Of a DNA stretch of 64,000 nt, positions 33,294 to 44,712 are shown piece by piece; positions within the stretch are counted from its first letter, which is position 1, and the number at the start of each line of letters is the position of its first letter. Location: NCBI GenBank assembly GCA_016719485.1, contig JADJZB010000022.1:1-64000 (forward strand), in the 5' to 3' direction. Origin of the DNA: Holophagales bacterium (GTDB lineage Bacteria > Acidobacteriota > Thermoanaerobaculia > UBA5066). The position numbers and the translations under genes are program-made. Under the pieces are notes generated by a model, which saw only the letters and a program-made list of their open reading frames with translations, ran no database searches and was not told the DNA's origin.

Positions 33294-34742
33294 CTACATC
33301 TTCGGAAGGAGGACGGTGAGGTACTTCCAGAAATTCTGGACCGACGGGATGCTGACGCACTCGTCGGGCGAGTGGGCATTCCGGATCGTCGGGCCGAAGG
33401 AGATGGTGTCCATGCCGGGGAACTTCTCTCCGATGATCCCGCACTCGAGGCCGGCGTGGATCGCCTTCACCTCGGGCTCGTGGCCGAAGACCTCGGCGTG
33501 GACGTTCTTGGCGACGCCGAGGATCGGCGAGGAGACGTTCGGCTTCCAGCCCGGGTAGCCGTCGCCCTGCTTCACGGCGAGGCCGGCGAGCATCATCGCC
33601 GTCGCCATCTGGCGCCCGGCGTCCTTCTTGGCGGAGTCCACGGAGCTGCGCTGGCTCGTGGCGAACGAGACCTCGTCGTCCTTCGTCTCGACGATCGCGA
33701 GGTTCGTGGAGGTCTGGACGAGGCCCGGGATGTCGGGCGACCAGCCGAGGACGCCGTGCGGCGCCGCGTGGATGAACCCGACGATCCGCTTCGCGTCGCC
33801 CGCCGCCAGGGGATTCGGGGCGGTTTCGACGCGCTCGATCCCGATGTGAACGGGGTTGTCGAAGCGGCCCGACTCGGAGCGGACGTCGGCCTCGAGCTTG
33901 GCGAGCGCGGCGCGCAGGTCGGCCTCGCGGGTCGTGTCGAGCCAGCCGGAGGCGAATCCCTCGCGCGCAATGGCGTTGCGCTTGCTACCGCCGTCGAGCG
34001 TCGACGGGGCGAACCCGAACGTCTCGGCCTCGGAGACGGCGCGGGCGAGGACCTTGAGAGCGTTCACGCGCCCCTCGTGGATGTCGCAGCCCGAGTGGCC
34101 GCCGCGCAGGCCCGTGACGGCGATGCGGTACGGGGAGGCCCCGGCCGCCGGCGCGACGCGGGTGACGGGCGTCGCGGCCATCGTGTCGAGGCCGCCGGCG
34201 CAGCCGACGTAGATGGCGCCCTCTTCCTCGGTGTCGAGGTTGAGCATCCGTGTGGCGGAGAGGAAGTCGGACGTGAGGGCGTTCGCCCCCGTCAGCCCGG
34301 TCTCCTCGTCGATCGTGAAGAGGCACTCGAGCGGCGGGTGCGGGATGTCCTTCGACTCCAGGAGCGCGAGCGCCGCGGCGCAGCCGATGCCGTTGTCGGC
34401 GCCGAGCGTCGTGCCGTCGGCCTTCACCTCGTCCCCGGCCACCACGAGGCGGATCGGGTCCTTCGTGAAGTCGTGCACGGTGCCCGAGTTCTTCTCGCAC
34501 ACCATGTCGAGGTGCCCCTGGAGGAGGACGGGAGGCTTCGTCTCGAGCCCCTTCGTCCCGGGCTTGGTGATGAGGACGTTCCCCACGGAGTCGACCTTTA
34601 CGGGGAGCCCGAGGCGGGCGGCGAACGCGACGACGTGGGCCGTGGCGGCCGCTTCGTTCTTGGAGCCGCGGGGGATCGCGGCGAGGGCGGCGAAGTGGTC
34701 CCAGAGCAGCTGCGGCTCGAGGCCGGAGAGGGCGTGAGTCAT
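33294..34742 (-). CDS. pepD: Cytosol non-specific dipeptidase (aminoacyl-histidine dipeptidase)
   Basis: The 482-residue M20-family peptidase has LLQGHLDMVCEK (metal-ligand His and catalytic Asp), GADNGIGCAAALALLE (bridging Asp), FTIDEETGLTGANAL (catalytic Glu-Glu), GGHSGCDIHEGRVNA in the lid domain, and AGLECGIIGEKFPGMD near the end. This is the PepD set, and the length matches E. coli PepD (485). It hydrolyses dipeptides such as carnosine-like Xaa-His. ATG 34742 follows AGGAG at 9 nt. No other peptide-uptake genes are adjacent. Confidence 0.95.
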   Translation of the reverse strand: MTHALSGLEPQLLWDHFAALAAIPRGSKNEAAATAHVVAFAARLGLPVKVDSVGNVLITKPGTKGLETKPPVLLQGHLDMVCEKNSGTVHDFTKDPIRLVVAGDEVKADGTTLGADNGIGCAAALALLESKDIPHPPLECLFTIDEETGLTGANALTSDFLSATRMLNLDTEEEGAIYVGCAGGLDTMAATPVTRVAPAAGASPYRIAVTGLRGGHSGCDIHEGRVNALKVLARAVSEAETFGFAPSTLDGGSKRNAIAREGFASGWLDTTREADLRAALAKLEADVRSESGRFDNPVHIGIERVETAPNPLAAGDAKRIVGFIHAAPHGVLGWSPDIPGLVQTSTNLAIVETKDDEVSFATSQRSSVDSAKKDAGRQMATAMMLAGLAVKQGDGYPGWKPNVSSPILGVAKNVHAEVFGHEPEVKAIHAGLECGIIGEKFPGMDTISFGPTIRNAHSPDECVSIPSVQNFWKYLTVLLPKM

Positions 34743-34807
34743 GAAAGGGTCTCCTTCAAGGGGCCCGGAGGGCCGACCGTGGATGATATCGGGTTACCGG
34801 GCCGCCG

Positions 34808-36296
34808 TCAGGGGAGGTACGTCTCGCCGTACATCAGGTGCCGGTCGACCCCGCGGGCCGCCTTCCGCCCCTCGTGAATCGCCCAGACGACGAGCGACTG
34901 GCCCCTCACCGCGTCTCCGGCGGCGAAGACCCCGGGAACGCTCGTCATCCTCTCGCCGTCGGTGACGACGTTGCCCCGCTCGTCGAGCCTGACCCCGAGC
35001 TCCTCCACCGGTCCCCGGCGCTCGGGGCCGAGGAAGCCGAGGGCGAGGAGGACGAGGTCTGCCGGAACGACCTGCTCGGTCCCCGGCAGCTCGTGGAGCT
35101 GCGGGCGGCCGTCCGGCGTCTTCCGCCACTCCACCTCGACCGTGTGGACCTCGCGCACGTGCCCCTCGGCGTCGCCGACGAAGCGCTTCGTCAGGACCGA
35201 GTACCGGCGGGGATCGGAGCCCTGGAGCGCCGCCGCCTCCTCCTGGCCGTAGTCGAGCCTGTAGAGCTTCGGCCACTGCGGCCACGGGTTGTCGGGAGCG
35301 CGCTGGTCCGGGGGCCGTCCGAGGATCTCGAGCTGGACGACGCCTCGCCGCCCCGTGGCGCAGGGCGGTGCCGACGCAGTCGGTCCCCGTGTCCCCGCCT
35401 CCGATGACGACGACGTTCTTCCCGGCGGCCGAGACGTAGAGGCCGTCGGCGTGCGCCGAGTCGAGAAGGCTGCGCGTGTTCGCGTGGAGGAACTCCATCG
35501 CGAGGTGGATCCCGGAGAGGCTCCGCCCCTCGATCGTCAGGTCCCGGGCGACCGTCGAGCCGATGCAGAGAACGGCGGCGTCGAAGTCCGTCAGGAGGCT
35601 CTGCGAGGGAACGTCCCGCCCGATCTCGACCCCGGTCACGAAGCGGATGCCCGCGCCGCCCATCAGCCGCACGCGGCGTTCGACGAGCCGCTTGTCGAGC
35701 TTCATGTTCGGGATGCCGTACATCAGGAGCCCGCCGATCCGGTCGGCGCGCTCGTAGACGGTGACGGTGTGCCCCGCCTTGTTCAGCTGCGCCGCGCAGG
35801 CGAGGCCCGCCGGGCCCGACCCGACCACCGCCACGCTCTTGCCCGTGCGCGTCGCCGGCGCCTCCGGCGAGATCCACCCCTCGTCGAAGGCGCGGTCCAC
35901 GATGGCGCACTCGATCGCCTTGATCGTCACGGCGTCGTCGTTGAGCGCGAGCGTGCAGGAGCCCTCGCACGGGGCGGGACAGACGCGCCCCGTGAACTCG
36001 GGAAAGTTGTTCGTCTGGTGGAGGCGGATCGCCGCCTCGCGCCACTGCCCGCGGTAGACGAGGTCGTTCCAGTCGGGGATCAGGTTGTTGATCGGGCAGC
36101 CCGAGGCCATCCCGGCGATGAGCTTTCCCGTGTGGCAGAACGGCGTGCCGCAGTCCATGCAGCGGGCGCCCTGGCGCCGGAGAAGCTCCTCCGGGACGTC
36201 CGCGTGCGACTCGTCCCAGTCCTTCACCCGCTCGGCCGGGGGCCGCTGCGGGAGGCCCTCCCTCGGGAACTCGAGGAAACCGGTCGGCCTGCCCAT
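34808..36296 (-). pseudogene. gltD: Glutamate synthase small subunit, disrupted by one extra base
   Basis: GltD passes electrons from NADPH through FAD and two 4Fe-4S clusters to GltB. The N-terminal frame has [51 protein letters not shown] and [20 protein letters not shown]. After that the frame breaks at about 35353-35366, and VVQLEIL through [19 protein letters not shown] and [14 protein letters not shown] continue one frame over. Length is 3x496+1, so deleting one base gives an intact 495-residue GltD. It starts 2 bp after the gltB stop, so the operon is intact. Sequencing error is more likely than real loss. Confidence 0.92.
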
Positions 36297-36298
36297 CG

Positions 36299-39200
36299 TC
36301 AGCTCCCGCTCGCGCGGGTGTAGGCCCGCGCGTTCTCCGTGAACGCGGCCATGACGGCCTCGTCCTCGGACATTCCTTTCTCGCGCATGCGCGCCTGCGC
36401 CTCGAGGACGCGGCGGTAGTCGTTCGGCATCACGCGCACGAAGAGCGGGAGGAAGGTGCCCCACTCCTTCAGCATGACCGCCGCCCGCGCGCTCTTCGTC
36501 GCCGCGGCGTGGCGGTGGACGAGCTCCTTCAGCTCCGCCGCCTCGGCCTCGTCCTCCACCCGGCCGAGCCCGACCAACTCCGTGTTGCAGCGGTTTGCGA
36601 AGTCGCCCGCCTCGTCGAGGACGTACGCGACCCCTCCCGACATCCCGGCGGCGAAGTTGCGCCCCGCGGGGCCCAGAACGACGACGCGCCCGCCGGTCAT
36701 GTACTCGCACCCGTGGTCGCCGATCCCCTCGACGACGGCCGTGACGCCCGAGTTGCGGACGCAGAACCGCTCTCCGGCCACGCCCCGGATGAAGGCCTCA
36801 CCCGCGGTGGCCCCGTAGAAGGCGACGTTGCCGATGAGCACGTTCGCCTCGGCCACGAAGGTCGCCGCGGCCGGCGGCACCACGACGATGCGCCCTCCCG
36901 AGAGCCCCTTGCCGACGTAGTCGTTGGCGTCCCCCTCGAGGGAGAGCGTCATTCCGTGCGGAACGAACGCGCCGAAGCTCTGCCCGGCCGAGCCCTGGAA
37001 GCGGAGGCGGATCGTGTCGTCGGGGAGGCCCGCGGCGCCCCAGCGGCGCGTCACCTCGCTCCCGAGCATCGTCCCGACGACGCGGTTCCCGTTCCGGATC
37101 GGCAGCGTCGCGGTGACGGGCGTCCCGTGCTCGAGGGCGGGGCGGCAGAGCGGGATGAGCGTCGTGGCGTCGAGCGCCTCCTCGAGGCCGTGCTCCTGCG
37201 GGATGCGCTGCGTCCGCTTCACCTCGCGCGGCACGGTCGGCTTCCAGAGGATCCGCCCGAAGTCGAGCGTCCGCGCCTTCCAGTGGTCGACGGCGCGGCG
37301 CATCTCGAGACGCTCGCTGCGCCCCACCATCTTGTAGAACTCCCGGTAGCCGAGGTGCGCCATCAGCTCGCGCACCTCCATGGCCACGAAGCGCATGAAG
37401 TTCACGACGTGCTCCGGGTCCCCCGTGAACCGCCTGCGCAGCTCGGGGTCCTGCGTCGCCACCCCGACCGGACACGTGTTCAGGTGGCAGGCCCGCATCA
37501 TCACGCAGCCCAGCGCCAGGAGCGGCGTCGTGGCGAAGCCGAACTCCTCCGCCCCGAGGAGCCCCGCGATGACGACGTCGCGCCCCGTCTTCAGCTGTCC
37601 GTCGGTCTCGAGCGTCACGCGGCTCCGGAGGTCGTTCAGGACGAGCGTCTGGTGAGCCTCGGCGAGGCCGATCTCCCACGGGATGCCGGCGTGGCGGATG
37701 CTCGTCAGCGGCGCGGCGCCCGTGCCGCCGTCGTAGCCGCTGATGAGGATGACGTCGGCGTGGGCCTTGGCGACCCCGGCGGCGATCGTCCCGACCCCGT
37801 TCTCCGAGACGAGCTTCACGCTGATGCGGGCGCCCGCGTTCGCGTTCTTCAGGTCGTGGATCAGCTGGGCGAGGTCCTCGATGGAGTAGATGTCGTGGTG
37901 GGGCGGCGGGGAGATGAGACCGACGCCTGGCGTCGCGTGCCGCACCTTCGCGATCCACGGGTAGACCTTCGGGCCGGGGAGCTGCCCCCCCTCGCCCGGC
38001 TTGGCGCCCTGGGCCATCTTGATCTGGATCTCGCGCGCCTCGACGAGGTACTGGCTCGTCACCCCGAACCGCCCCGAAGCCACCTGCTTGATCGCGCTGT
38101 TCTTCGAGTCGCCGCTCGCGTCGGCCTGGTAGCGCGCGGGGTCCTCTCCCCCCTCGCCCGTGTTGCTCTTCCCGCCGATCCGGTTCATCGCGACGGCGAG
38201 CGCCTCGTGCGCCTCCTGGCTGATCGAGCCGTACGACATCGCGCCCGTCTTGAAGCGCGCCAGGATGCTCTCGACCGGCTCGACCTCCTCGATCGGAACC
38301 GGTTTCGCCAGCGGCCGGAAGTCCATGAGGTCGCGGATCCGCACCGGGTGCTTCCCGTGCCGGTTCACGAGATCGCTGAACTGCTTCCAGGTCCTGGCGT
38401 CCCCGCTCCGGCACGCGCTCTGGAGGAGGTGGATCGCCACGGGCGAGTTCAGGTGCTCCTCGCCGTCCCGCCGGTACTGGTAGCGCCCTCCCGTCCCGAG
38501 CGTCGTGTGCTTCACCGGGCGCGAGGGGTAGGCGAAGTCGTGCCGGAGGCGCACCTCCTGCGCGATCGCCTTGATGCCGATGCCGCCGATCCGCGTCGGC
38601 GTGCCGCAGAAGTACTCGTCGACGAAGTCCTGCGAGAGCCCCAGCGCCTCGAACACCTGCGCGCCGTGGTAGCTCTGGACCGTCGAGATCCCCATCTTGG
38701 AGATGACCTTGACGATCCCCTTGTTGACGGCCTTGACGTACCTCTTCTCCGCGGCCTCCGGGTCGCCCGCGAGGAGCCCCTGCCGGATCTGGTCGTGGAT
38801 CGTCTCGAACGCGAGATAGGGATTGATGGCGCTCGCGCCGTAGCCGATGAGGAGGCAGAAGTGGTGCACCTCGCGCGGCTCGCCCGACTCGAGGACGAGC
38901 CCCACGCGGGTCCGCGAGCCCTCGCGCAGCAGGTGGTGCTGCACCGACGACAGGGCCAGCAGCGCCGGTATCGGCGCATCGGTCGCGTCGTGGCCGCGGT
39001 CGGAGAGGATCAGGATGTTGTGCCCCTCGGCGATCGCCTCCGAGCAGCGCCGCCGCAGCTCCTCGATGGCTTTCCGGAGCCCTTTCCCCCCGTCCTTCAC
39101 CTTGAAGAGGATCGGGAGCGAGATCGACCGGAAGCCGCGCGAGCCGGGGCCACCGGCCAGCGAGCGGATCTTCTCGAGCTCGACGTTCAGGAGGACGGGC

Positions 39201-40906
39201 GTCGGCAGCTCGAAGTGGAGCGCGGCCTCGGGCGTCGGCTCGAGGAGGTTCCCCTCGGGGCCGATCGCCGTGTCGACCGCCATGACGATCGCCTCGCGGT
39301 CCGCGTCGACCGGCGGGTTCGTCACCTGGGCGAAGAGCTGCTTGAAGTAGTCGGAGAGGAGCTGCGGCCCCTCCGACAGGACGGCGAGCGGAATGTCCGT
39401 CCCCATCGACCCGATCGGCTCCGTTCCCGCGGCCGCCATCGGGTTGACGATCATCCGCACGTCCTCGAGCGTGTAGCCGAACGTCTCCTGGCGCGTCAGG
39501 ACGGTCTCGTGGTCGGGCTCGCGGACGCCGGGCGGGTCGGGCAGGTCCTTCAGGCGGACGAGGTGGTCCCGGAGCCACTCCCCGTAAGGGAAGGCCGCCG
39601 CGAGCGTCTCCTTGATCTCGCGGTCGGGGACGACCCTTCCCTCCGCGGTGTCGACGAGGAAGATCTGGCCCGGCTGCAGGCGTCCCTTCGCCTCGACCTT
39701 CTCCGGCGGGAAGTCGAGGACGCCGACCTCGGAGGCCATCACGACGAGGCCGTCCTTCGTGGAAACCCATCGCGAGGGCCGCAGGCCGTTGCGGTCGAGG
39801 ATCGCGCCGATCCGCGTGCCGTCCGTGAAGGCGATGGAGGCCGGGCCGTCCCACGGCTCGAGGAAGCAGGAGTGGAACTCGTAGAACGCCTTCAGCTCGG
39901 CGCTCATCGACTCGTGCCGGCTCCACGGCTCCGGCACCATCATCATCAGCGCGTGCGGGAGCGAGCGGCCCGCGAGGACGAGCAGCTCGAGGACGTTGTC
40001 GAACATCGACGAGTCGGAGCCCTCGGTGTCGATCACGGGGAGGACCTTCTTCAGGTCGTCGCCGAAGAGCTTCGACTCGAACATCCGCTGCCGCGCCTGC
40101 ATCCAGTTCACGTTCCCGCGCAGCGTGTTGATCTCGCCGTTGTGCGAGATGTAGCGGTACGGGTGCGAGCGCGACCAGCTTGGGAACGTGTTCGTCGAGA
40201 AGCGCGAGTGGACCATCGCGAGGCACGACGTGAACGCCTCCTCGGAGAGGTCGGGGTAGAAGGCCCCGAGCTGGTTGGCGTTCAGCATCCCCTTGTAGAC
40301 GACGGTCCGCGCCGAGAGGCTCGCGAAGTAGAAGTTGTCGCGCCCCGCGAGGGCCGACCGCGAGACCGCCTTCTCCGCGAGACGGCGGATGACGAAGAGC
40401 TTTCTCTCGAAAGCGGCTCCCGCTTCCGTCCCGGCTCCCCGGCCCACGAGCACCTGCCGGATGACGGGCTGGCTCGCGCGCGCCGTCGCGCCGAGCGACC
40501 CGCTGTCGGTCGGGACGTCCCTCCAGCAGAGGACCCGCTGCCCTTCGGCTTCCACGATCTCCTCGAGCCTCTGCTGGCAGACCTGACGGCTCGCCGCCTC
40601 CACCGGGAGGAAGAGCATGCCGAGGCCGTAGTCGCCCGGCGGCGGCACCTCGGTGCTGCTCGCCTTCGCCCAGCGCGCCACGAACGCGTGCGGGATCTGC
40701 GTGAGGAGCCCTGCTCCGTCGCCGGTGTTCTTCTCGCTGCCGGTCGCCCCGCGGTGCTCGAGATTGCAGAGGACCTGCAGCGCCTTGCGGACGATGTCGT
40801 GGGAGGCGCGGGCCTTCACGTCGACGACGAATCCGAAGCCGCAGGCGTCGTGCTCGTTGGCCGGGTCGTAGAGGCCCTGGGGAGACGGGGGGCCGAAGGC
40901 TTTCAT
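36299..40906 (-). CDS. gltB: Glutamate synthase large subunit
   Basis: The 1,535-residue protein starts at ATG 40906 ([15 protein letters not shown]); an extension to 40954 exists. A short propeptide precedes the N-terminal-nucleophile Cys22 ([10 protein letters not shown]) of the glutamine amidotransferase domain. Then come the central domain, the FMN-binding synthase domain ([41 protein letters not shown]) with the 3Fe-4S cysteines CHLNTCPVG and an upstream Cys, and the GXGXG helix domain. GltB converts glutamine plus 2-oxoglutarate to two glutamates. It is followed at once by gltD; glnA at 8-9.3 kb completes the pathway. Confidence 0.97.
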   Translation of the reverse strand: MKAFGPPSPQGLYDPANEHDACGFGFVVDVKARASHDIVRKALQVLCNLEHRGATGSEKNTGDGAGLLTQIPHAFVARWAKASSTEVPPPGDYGLGMLFLPVEAASRQVCQQRLEEIVEAEGQRVLCWRDVPTDSGSLGATARASQPVIRQVLVGRGAGTEAGAAFERKLFVIRRLAEKAVSRSALAGRDNFYFASLSARTVVYKGMLNANQLGAFYPDLSEEAFTSCLAMVHSRFSTNTFPSWSRSHPYRYISHNGEINTLRGNVNWMQARQRMFESKLFGDDLKKVLPVIDTEGSDSSMFDNVLELLVLAGRSLPHALMMMVPEPWSRHESMSAELKAFYEFHSCFLEPWDGPASIAFTDGTRIGAILDRNGLRPSRWVSTKDGLVVMASEVGVLDFPPEKVEAKGRLQPGQIFLVDTAEGRVVPDREIKETLAAAFPYGEWLRDHLVRLKDLPDPPGVREPDHETVLTRQETFGYTLEDVRMIVNPMAAAGTEPIGSMGTDIPLAVLSEGPQLLSDYFKQLFAQVTNPPVDADREAIVMAVDTAIGPEGNLLEPTPEAALHFELPTPVLLNVELEKIRSLAGGPGSRGFRSISLPILFKVKDGGKGLRKAIEELRRRCSEAIAEGHNILILSDRGHDATDAPIPALLALSSVQHHLLREGSRTRVGLVLESGEPREVHHFCLLIGYGASAINPYLAFETIHDQIRQGLLAGDPEAAEKRYVKAVNKGIVKVISKMGISTVQSYHGAQVFEALGLSQDFVDEYFCGTPTRIGGIGIKAIAQEVRLRHDFAYPSRPVKHTTLGTGGRYQYRRDGEEHLNSPVAIHLLQSACRSGDARTWKQFSDLVNRHGKHPVRIRDLMDFRPLAKPVPIEEVEPVESILARFKTGAMSYGSISQEAHEALAVAMNRIGGKSNTGEGGEDPARYQADASGDSKNSAIKQVASGRFGVTSQYLVEAREIQIKMAQGAKPGEGGQLPGPKVYPWIAKVRHATPGVGLISPPPHHDIYSIEDLAQLIHDLKNANAGARISVKLVSENGVGTIAAGVAKAHADVILISGYDGGTGAAPLTSIRHAGIPWEIGLAEAHQTLVLNDLRSRVTLETDGQLKTGRDVVIAGLLGAEEFGFATTPLLALGCVMMRACHLNTCPVGVATQDPELRRRFTGDPEHVVNFMRFVAMEVRELMAHLGYREFYKMVGRSERLEMRRAVDHWKARTLDFGRILWKPTVPREVKRTQRIPQEHGLEEALDATTLIPLCRPALEHGTPVTATLPIRNGNRVVGTMLGSEVTRRWGAAGLPDDTIRLRFQGSAGQSFGAFVPHGMTLSLEGDANDYVGKGLSGGRIVVVPPAAATFVAEANVLIGNVAFYGATAGEAFIRGVAGERFCVRNSGVTAVVEGIGDHGCEYMTGGRVVVLGPAGRNFAAGMSGGVAYVLDEAGDFANRCNTELVGLGRVEDEAEAAELKELVHRHAAATKSARAAVMLKEWGTFLPLFVRVMPNDYRRVLEAQARMREKGMSEDEAVMAAFTENARAYTRASGS

Positions 40907-41081
40907 GTCCGTCCCGGGAGTCCTGTCAGCGGGAACCCTGGGCAGCCGCGCCAACCGCGCGCCGCTTCGTGGCGACCCATGTCAGACGTATCCATCGGGA
41001 AATGTTATCAAAGGTTGCCGCGCCGCAGCGAAAGCCCGCGATGCGCGGGGACGCTCCACCTCCGCTGGTATCTTCCGCGCG

Positions 41082-42572
41082 ATGTCCCCAGCCCTCCTCT
41101 CCGCCCTCGAGGTGGCCAGCGTTGCCGCCCTCGTCGTCGCCGTCTTCCGGCTCTCCCGCCAGTCGAGGCTCATCGCCCACATCCGCTTCGCCCTCGCCGG
41201 CCTCGGCCTCCTCGGCGCGCTCCTCCTCGTCGAGAGCCAGCTCAGCCATCCCGGGAAGGAAGCGTTCACGAAGGCGACGCTCGCGGTCATCGTCGTCCTC
41301 GGCGCCTACGTCCTCCTCCAGATCGCCGACCACGTCGTCTGGGAGAAGCTCCTCAAGCCCCGGCACATCTCCGCGCCGCGCCTCCTCTTCGACGTCGTCA
41401 ACGCGCTCGTCCTGGCCGGCGTCGCCCTGACGCTCCTGAAGGTCCTCTACTCCTTCAACCTCACCGGCCTCCTCGTCACGTCGACCGTCCTCTCGGCCAT
41501 CCTCGGCCTTTCCCTGCAGGACGTCCTCTCGAGCGTCATGGCGGGCATCGCGCTCCAGATGGAGGGCCCGATCGCGCCCAGGGACTGGGTCCGCGTGGGA
41601 GACAAGGAGGGCGAGGTCGTCCAGATGAACTGGAGGACGATCACCCTCCGGTCGCGCGACGGCCACCACGTCGTCCTTCCCAACGCCCGCGTCGCCCGCG
41701 AGGACATCGCCAACTACTCGCGTCCCGGTCCCGCGGTGATGCTCCACGCCACGATCGGCGTCGCGTACGCCCATCCGCCTGCAGAGGTGAAGACCGTCCT
41801 GGAGAGCGCCCTCGCGGCGGTTCCCGGCATCTCGGCCAACCCGCCCGTCGAGGCCCTCGTCGCGCGCTTCGCCGACTCGGCCGTCGAGTACGACCTTCGT
41901 TTCTGGACCGGCGATCTCGCCGGCGTCGCCGGCATCCGCGACGCGGCTCTCTCACGCGCCTGGTACGCCCTCCGGCGCGCGGGACTCGAGATTCCGTTCC
42001 CGCAAAGAGAGGTGGCGCTCCACCACGTCTCCGAGAACCGGGACGACGAGCGTCTCGAGAGGCGGCGCACCCAGAGCTTCGAGGCCCTCCGGAACGTCGA
42101 GACGTTCCAGCCACTCACCGACGAGCAGGTCTCCGGCCTCGCCCGCCATGCGCGCCTCGAGCGCTACACGGCCGGCGAGGCGCTCGTCCGCCAGGGCGAG
42201 GCGGGGCGCTCGCTCTTTGTCGTCCGCGCCGGCGACGTCCGCGTCGAGCGGACCGACGGCGCCTTCACCCGCGACCTCGCGCGGCTCGGGCCGGGGAGCT
42301 TCTTCGGTGAGATGAGCCTCCTGACCGGCGAGCCCCGCTCGGCCTCCGTCGTCGCCCTCGGCGAGGTCGAGGTCGTCGTCGTCGAGAAGGACGCCTTCTC
42401 CACCCTCCTCCACGACGACGGACACCTCGCCCGGGCCCTCTCCGAGGCGCTCGAGGAGCGCTCGCGGTCGCAGTCACGCGTGGAGGCGCCGGCCGCGGGC
42501 GCGGTCGGACCACAGGTGATCACCGAAGGCCTGCTGGACCGGATACAGCGGTTCTTCGGGCTGGAGGGGTAG
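41082..42572 (+). CDS. MscS-type mechanosensitive channel with cyclic-nucleotide-binding domain
   Basis: The 496-residue protein has four to five N-terminal spans, then an MscS core: ILGLSLQDVLSSVMAGIALQMEGP (pore helix and start of the beta domain), RDWVRVGDKEGEVVQMNWRTITLRSRDGHHVVLPNA and IANYSRP. Residues about 335-455 are a CAP-like cNMP fold (EALVRQGEAGRSLFVVRAGDVRV, FGEMSLLTGEPRSASVVALG). The GEMSLLTGEPRSA motif is the phosphate-binding cassette. Such channels are gated or modulated by cAMP as well as tension. It is divergent from gltB by 175 bp. Confidence 0.92.
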   Translation: MSPALLSALEVASVAALVVAVFRLSRQSRLIAHIRFALAGLGLLGALLLVESQLSHPGKEAFTKATLAVIVVLGAYVLLQIADHVVWEKLLKPRHISAPRLLFDVVNALVLAGVALTLLKVLYSFNLTGLLVTSTVLSAILGLSLQDVLSSVMAGIALQMEGPIAPRDWVRVGDKEGEVVQMNWRTITLRSRDGHHVVLPNARVAREDIANYSRPGPAVMLHATIGVAYAHPPAEVKTVLESALAAVPGISANPPVEALVARFADSAVEYDLRFWTGDLAGVAGIRDAALSRAWYALRRAGLEIPFPQREVALHHVSENRDDERLERRRTQSFEALRNVETFQPLTDEQVSGLARHARLERYTAGEALVRQGEAGRSLFVVRAGDVRVERTDGAFTRDLARLGPGSFFGEMSLLTGEPRSASVVALGEVEVVVVEKDAFSTLLHDDGHLARALSEALEERSRSQSRVEAPAAGAVGPQVITEGLLDRIQRFFGLEG

Positions 42573-42624
42573 GAGGCTGCTGAACAACTCCCGGGTTCGC
42601 CCGAACCGCTATCATCCGGGCACC

Positions 42625-42855
42625 ATGGGCGAGCTGCCGCGCATCACCCTCAACCCCAAGGTCATGGGAGGAAAGCCGTGCATCCGCGGGATGCGCGTCA
42701 CGGTGAGCACAGTGGTCGGGCTCGTCGCGACCGAGCATTCGCACGCCGAAATCCTGGACCTCTATCCCTACCTGGAGGAGGAGGACATCCTCCAGGCGCT
42801 GCAATACGCCGCCTGGCGTGCCGGTGAGGTCGAGATTCCCCTCGCCTCGGCGTGA
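42625..42855 (+). CDS. DUF433 antitoxin
   Basis: The 76-residue protein shows the DUF433 signature: ITLNPKVMGGKPCIRGMRVTV followed by a helical part (HAEILDLYPYLEEEDILQALQYAAWRA). DUF433 proteins are DNA-binding antitoxins that pair with DUF5615/PIN-like toxins, exactly as seen next. Its TGA overlaps the GTG of the toxin gene. The promoter probably lies in the 52 bp after the channel gene. It is the first gene of the accessory segment. Confidence 0.88.
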   Translation: MGELPRITLNPKVMGGKPCIRGMRVTVSTVVGLVATEHSHAEILDLYPYLEEEDILQALQYAAWRAGEVEIPLASA

Positions 42856-43241
42856 AGCTCCTCCTCGACATGAACCTCTCCCCCCGATGGGCGGAGGTCC
42901 TTCGACAGGCTGGCCACGACGCCGGGCATTGGTCCGTCGTCGGCCCGGCCGAGGCCGAGGACGGGGAGTTGATGGCCTGGGCGCGGACCCACGGATTCGT
43001 CGTCCTGACGAATGACCTGGACTTCGGCGCGATCCTGGCCGCCCCGCAAGCTGAGGGCCCGAGCGTGCTCCAGATCCGGACCGAGGCCGTTTCCCCCCGC
43101 TGCCTCGGAGTGCGGCTCCTCCGGGCGCTCGAGCGATTCGAACGAGACCTTCTGGCGGGGGCCCTGATCACGGTGGACGAACGCAAGGAGCGAGCCCGGC
43201 TGCTGCCGATCCGGCTGGGAGGCGCGGAGCCTGCGAGCTGA
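42852..43241 (+). CDS. DUF5615 PIN-like toxin
   Basis: GTG 42852 overlaps the antitoxin stop (GTGA). The 129-residue protein has KLLLDMNLSPRWAEVLRQAGHD (the first acidic residue of PIN-like nucleases), then DGELMAWARTHGFVVLTNDLDFG (second acidic cluster, TNDLDF), and an R-rich C-terminus. This matches DUF5615 PIN-like proteins, predicted RNases held off by DUF433 partners. Key Asp residues are present, so it is probably functional. Confidence 0.85.
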   Translation: MKLLLDMNLSPRWAEVLRQAGHDAGHWSVVGPAEAEDGELMAWARTHGFVVLTNDLDFGAILAAPQAEGPSVLQIRTEAVSPRCLGVRLLRALERFERDLLAGALITVDERKERARLLPIRLGGAEPAS

Positions 43242-43296
43242 AGCTCTCTGATTCGCGCCGCGAACAGACTCCGAACTCCTAGGGCATCCTCCCTCG

Positions 43297-44679
43297 ATGC
43301 CCCGCCTCGTCCCCTGTGACTCCTCGCACGCCTGCCCCTCCGATCTCGAGACCCGCGCGCTTTCGGCGGTGATGGGGAGGGGCCGCCTCGCGGACTTCTT
43401 CATGACGGCCCTTCGCCGCGCGAACCAGCTCTTCGGCGCGGCGTTGCTCCTTCAGGTCGCCGAGCTGCGGCGAGCGGGCGACCCGGTCGAGCGCTCCTTC
43501 GCCCGGGCCAAGGAGCTGGAGCTTCAGCTCTCGTTCGCCTGGCAGACGATCGACATCCTCCTGGAGCGCCTGAGCCGGGTCCCTCCCGCTCATCGCCCGC
43601 ACTACCGGAAGGCCGACCGCGGGCGGATCCTCCAGCACAAGGACGTCTTTCACCTCTCCTGCCGCGAGGTGGCACGGCTCTACGCCGTGACACGTTCGAC
43701 GATCCACCGCTGGGTCGTCGACTCCGTCGCTCCGAAGAGACCCGACCGGCCGCTCGTGGCTCCGGCGCCGCCCGACCGGACGTACGCCGCACTCGTCCGC
43801 CAGCAGGTGCTCAACATGGCGATGGCCGGCTTCGGCGGCTCGTTGCGAATCGCCCAGACGCTGGCGCTCGAGGGAATCCGGCTCTCTCGGAGCACGGTGC
43901 GCCGCTGGACGAAGGACACTATGCCGGAGCCAGCGGCTCCGCGATGTGCTTCGTCGATCACCGCTGTGGAAATCGCCTCTGGTGACCGGGCGACCACCAC
44001 CAGAGAAGCTGCGAAGGGGCCGAGCCTCGTCGAGCGCGCTGTCCGCGCCAAGCGCCCCAACCACGTCCTCATGGTCGACGTCACTGTGATCAAGGCCCTG
44101 ATGGGGCTCCTCCACTTCCGCCTCGCCGTCGTCATCGACGTCTTCTCGAGATTCCCCCTCGCCTGGCGCCTCTTCGACAGCGAGCCCTCAGCCGAGGAGA
44201 TGGCCTCCGTTCTCGACGAGGCCGTCGCTCGAGCCAGGCGGTTCCACCCAAGCCTCTCCCTCGCCCACTTCGTCACCGACAAGGGTGCCTGCTTCACGGC
44301 CGCCGAGTTCCAGGAGACGGTCGCACGACACGGAATGAAGGCGCGATTCGGAGCCGTTGGACGGCACGGCTCCATCGCCTTCATCGAACGACTCTGGCGC
44401 GGGCTGAAGGACCTTCTCAACCTCCGGTTGGATCGAAGGCTCCTGCGAGAGGACCTCGAGCCGCGGATCGGGCTCGGGCTCTTCTACTACTCGGTCCTGA
44501 AGCCGCACCAGGGGCTCGGCGGCGCGACGCCGGCGCAGATCTACTTCCAGAAGGAGCCCGCGCGCTTTTCGACGGTGCCGCCACCGAGGGAGATCGACCC
44601 GATCCCGCCGCCGGCGTTCGTCATCCGTCATCTCGACGCCGCCCGGCGCCTGCCTGTTCTGTTCCGGAAGGCCGCGTAG
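43297..44679 (+). mobile_element. DDE transposase/integrase (rve domain, IS481/IS3-like)
   Basis: One 460-residue frame. The N-terminal half has helix-turn-helix segments (LSCREVARLYAVTRSTIHRWV; IAQTLALEGIRLSRSTVRRW). The C-terminal rve domain has the catalytic triad: Asp in HVLMVDVTVIK, Asp in HFVTDKGACF and Glu in AFIERLWRGLKDLL. The end is like integrases that target a repeated site (KPHQGLGGATPAQIYF). No flanking terminal inverted repeats or target duplications could be found by eye, so only the gene is annotated. A strong hairpin follows the stop. It may be a relic or a domesticated integrase. Confidence 0.8.
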
Positions 44680-44681
44680 GG

Positions 44682-44712
44682 CCGAGCGCCGCGAGAGGCT
44701 CGCGGCGCTCGG
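44682..44712. terminator. Perfect 14-bp stem-loop after the transposase
   Basis: CCGAGCGCCGCGAG (44682-44695) pairs perfectly with CTCGCGGCGCTCGG (44699-44712) around a 3-nt loop, starting 3 bp after the transposase stop. No T run follows, so it is either a rho-independent-like structure or part of the element's end. Confidence 0.55.

Noticed and set aside
36509..42310. 1,933-codon open frame on the plus strand opposite gltB
   Set aside because: It is antisense to a fully conserved gltB, is rich in Arg/Asp/Val from mirrored GC-rich codons and has no domain; such shadows are expected at this GC level.
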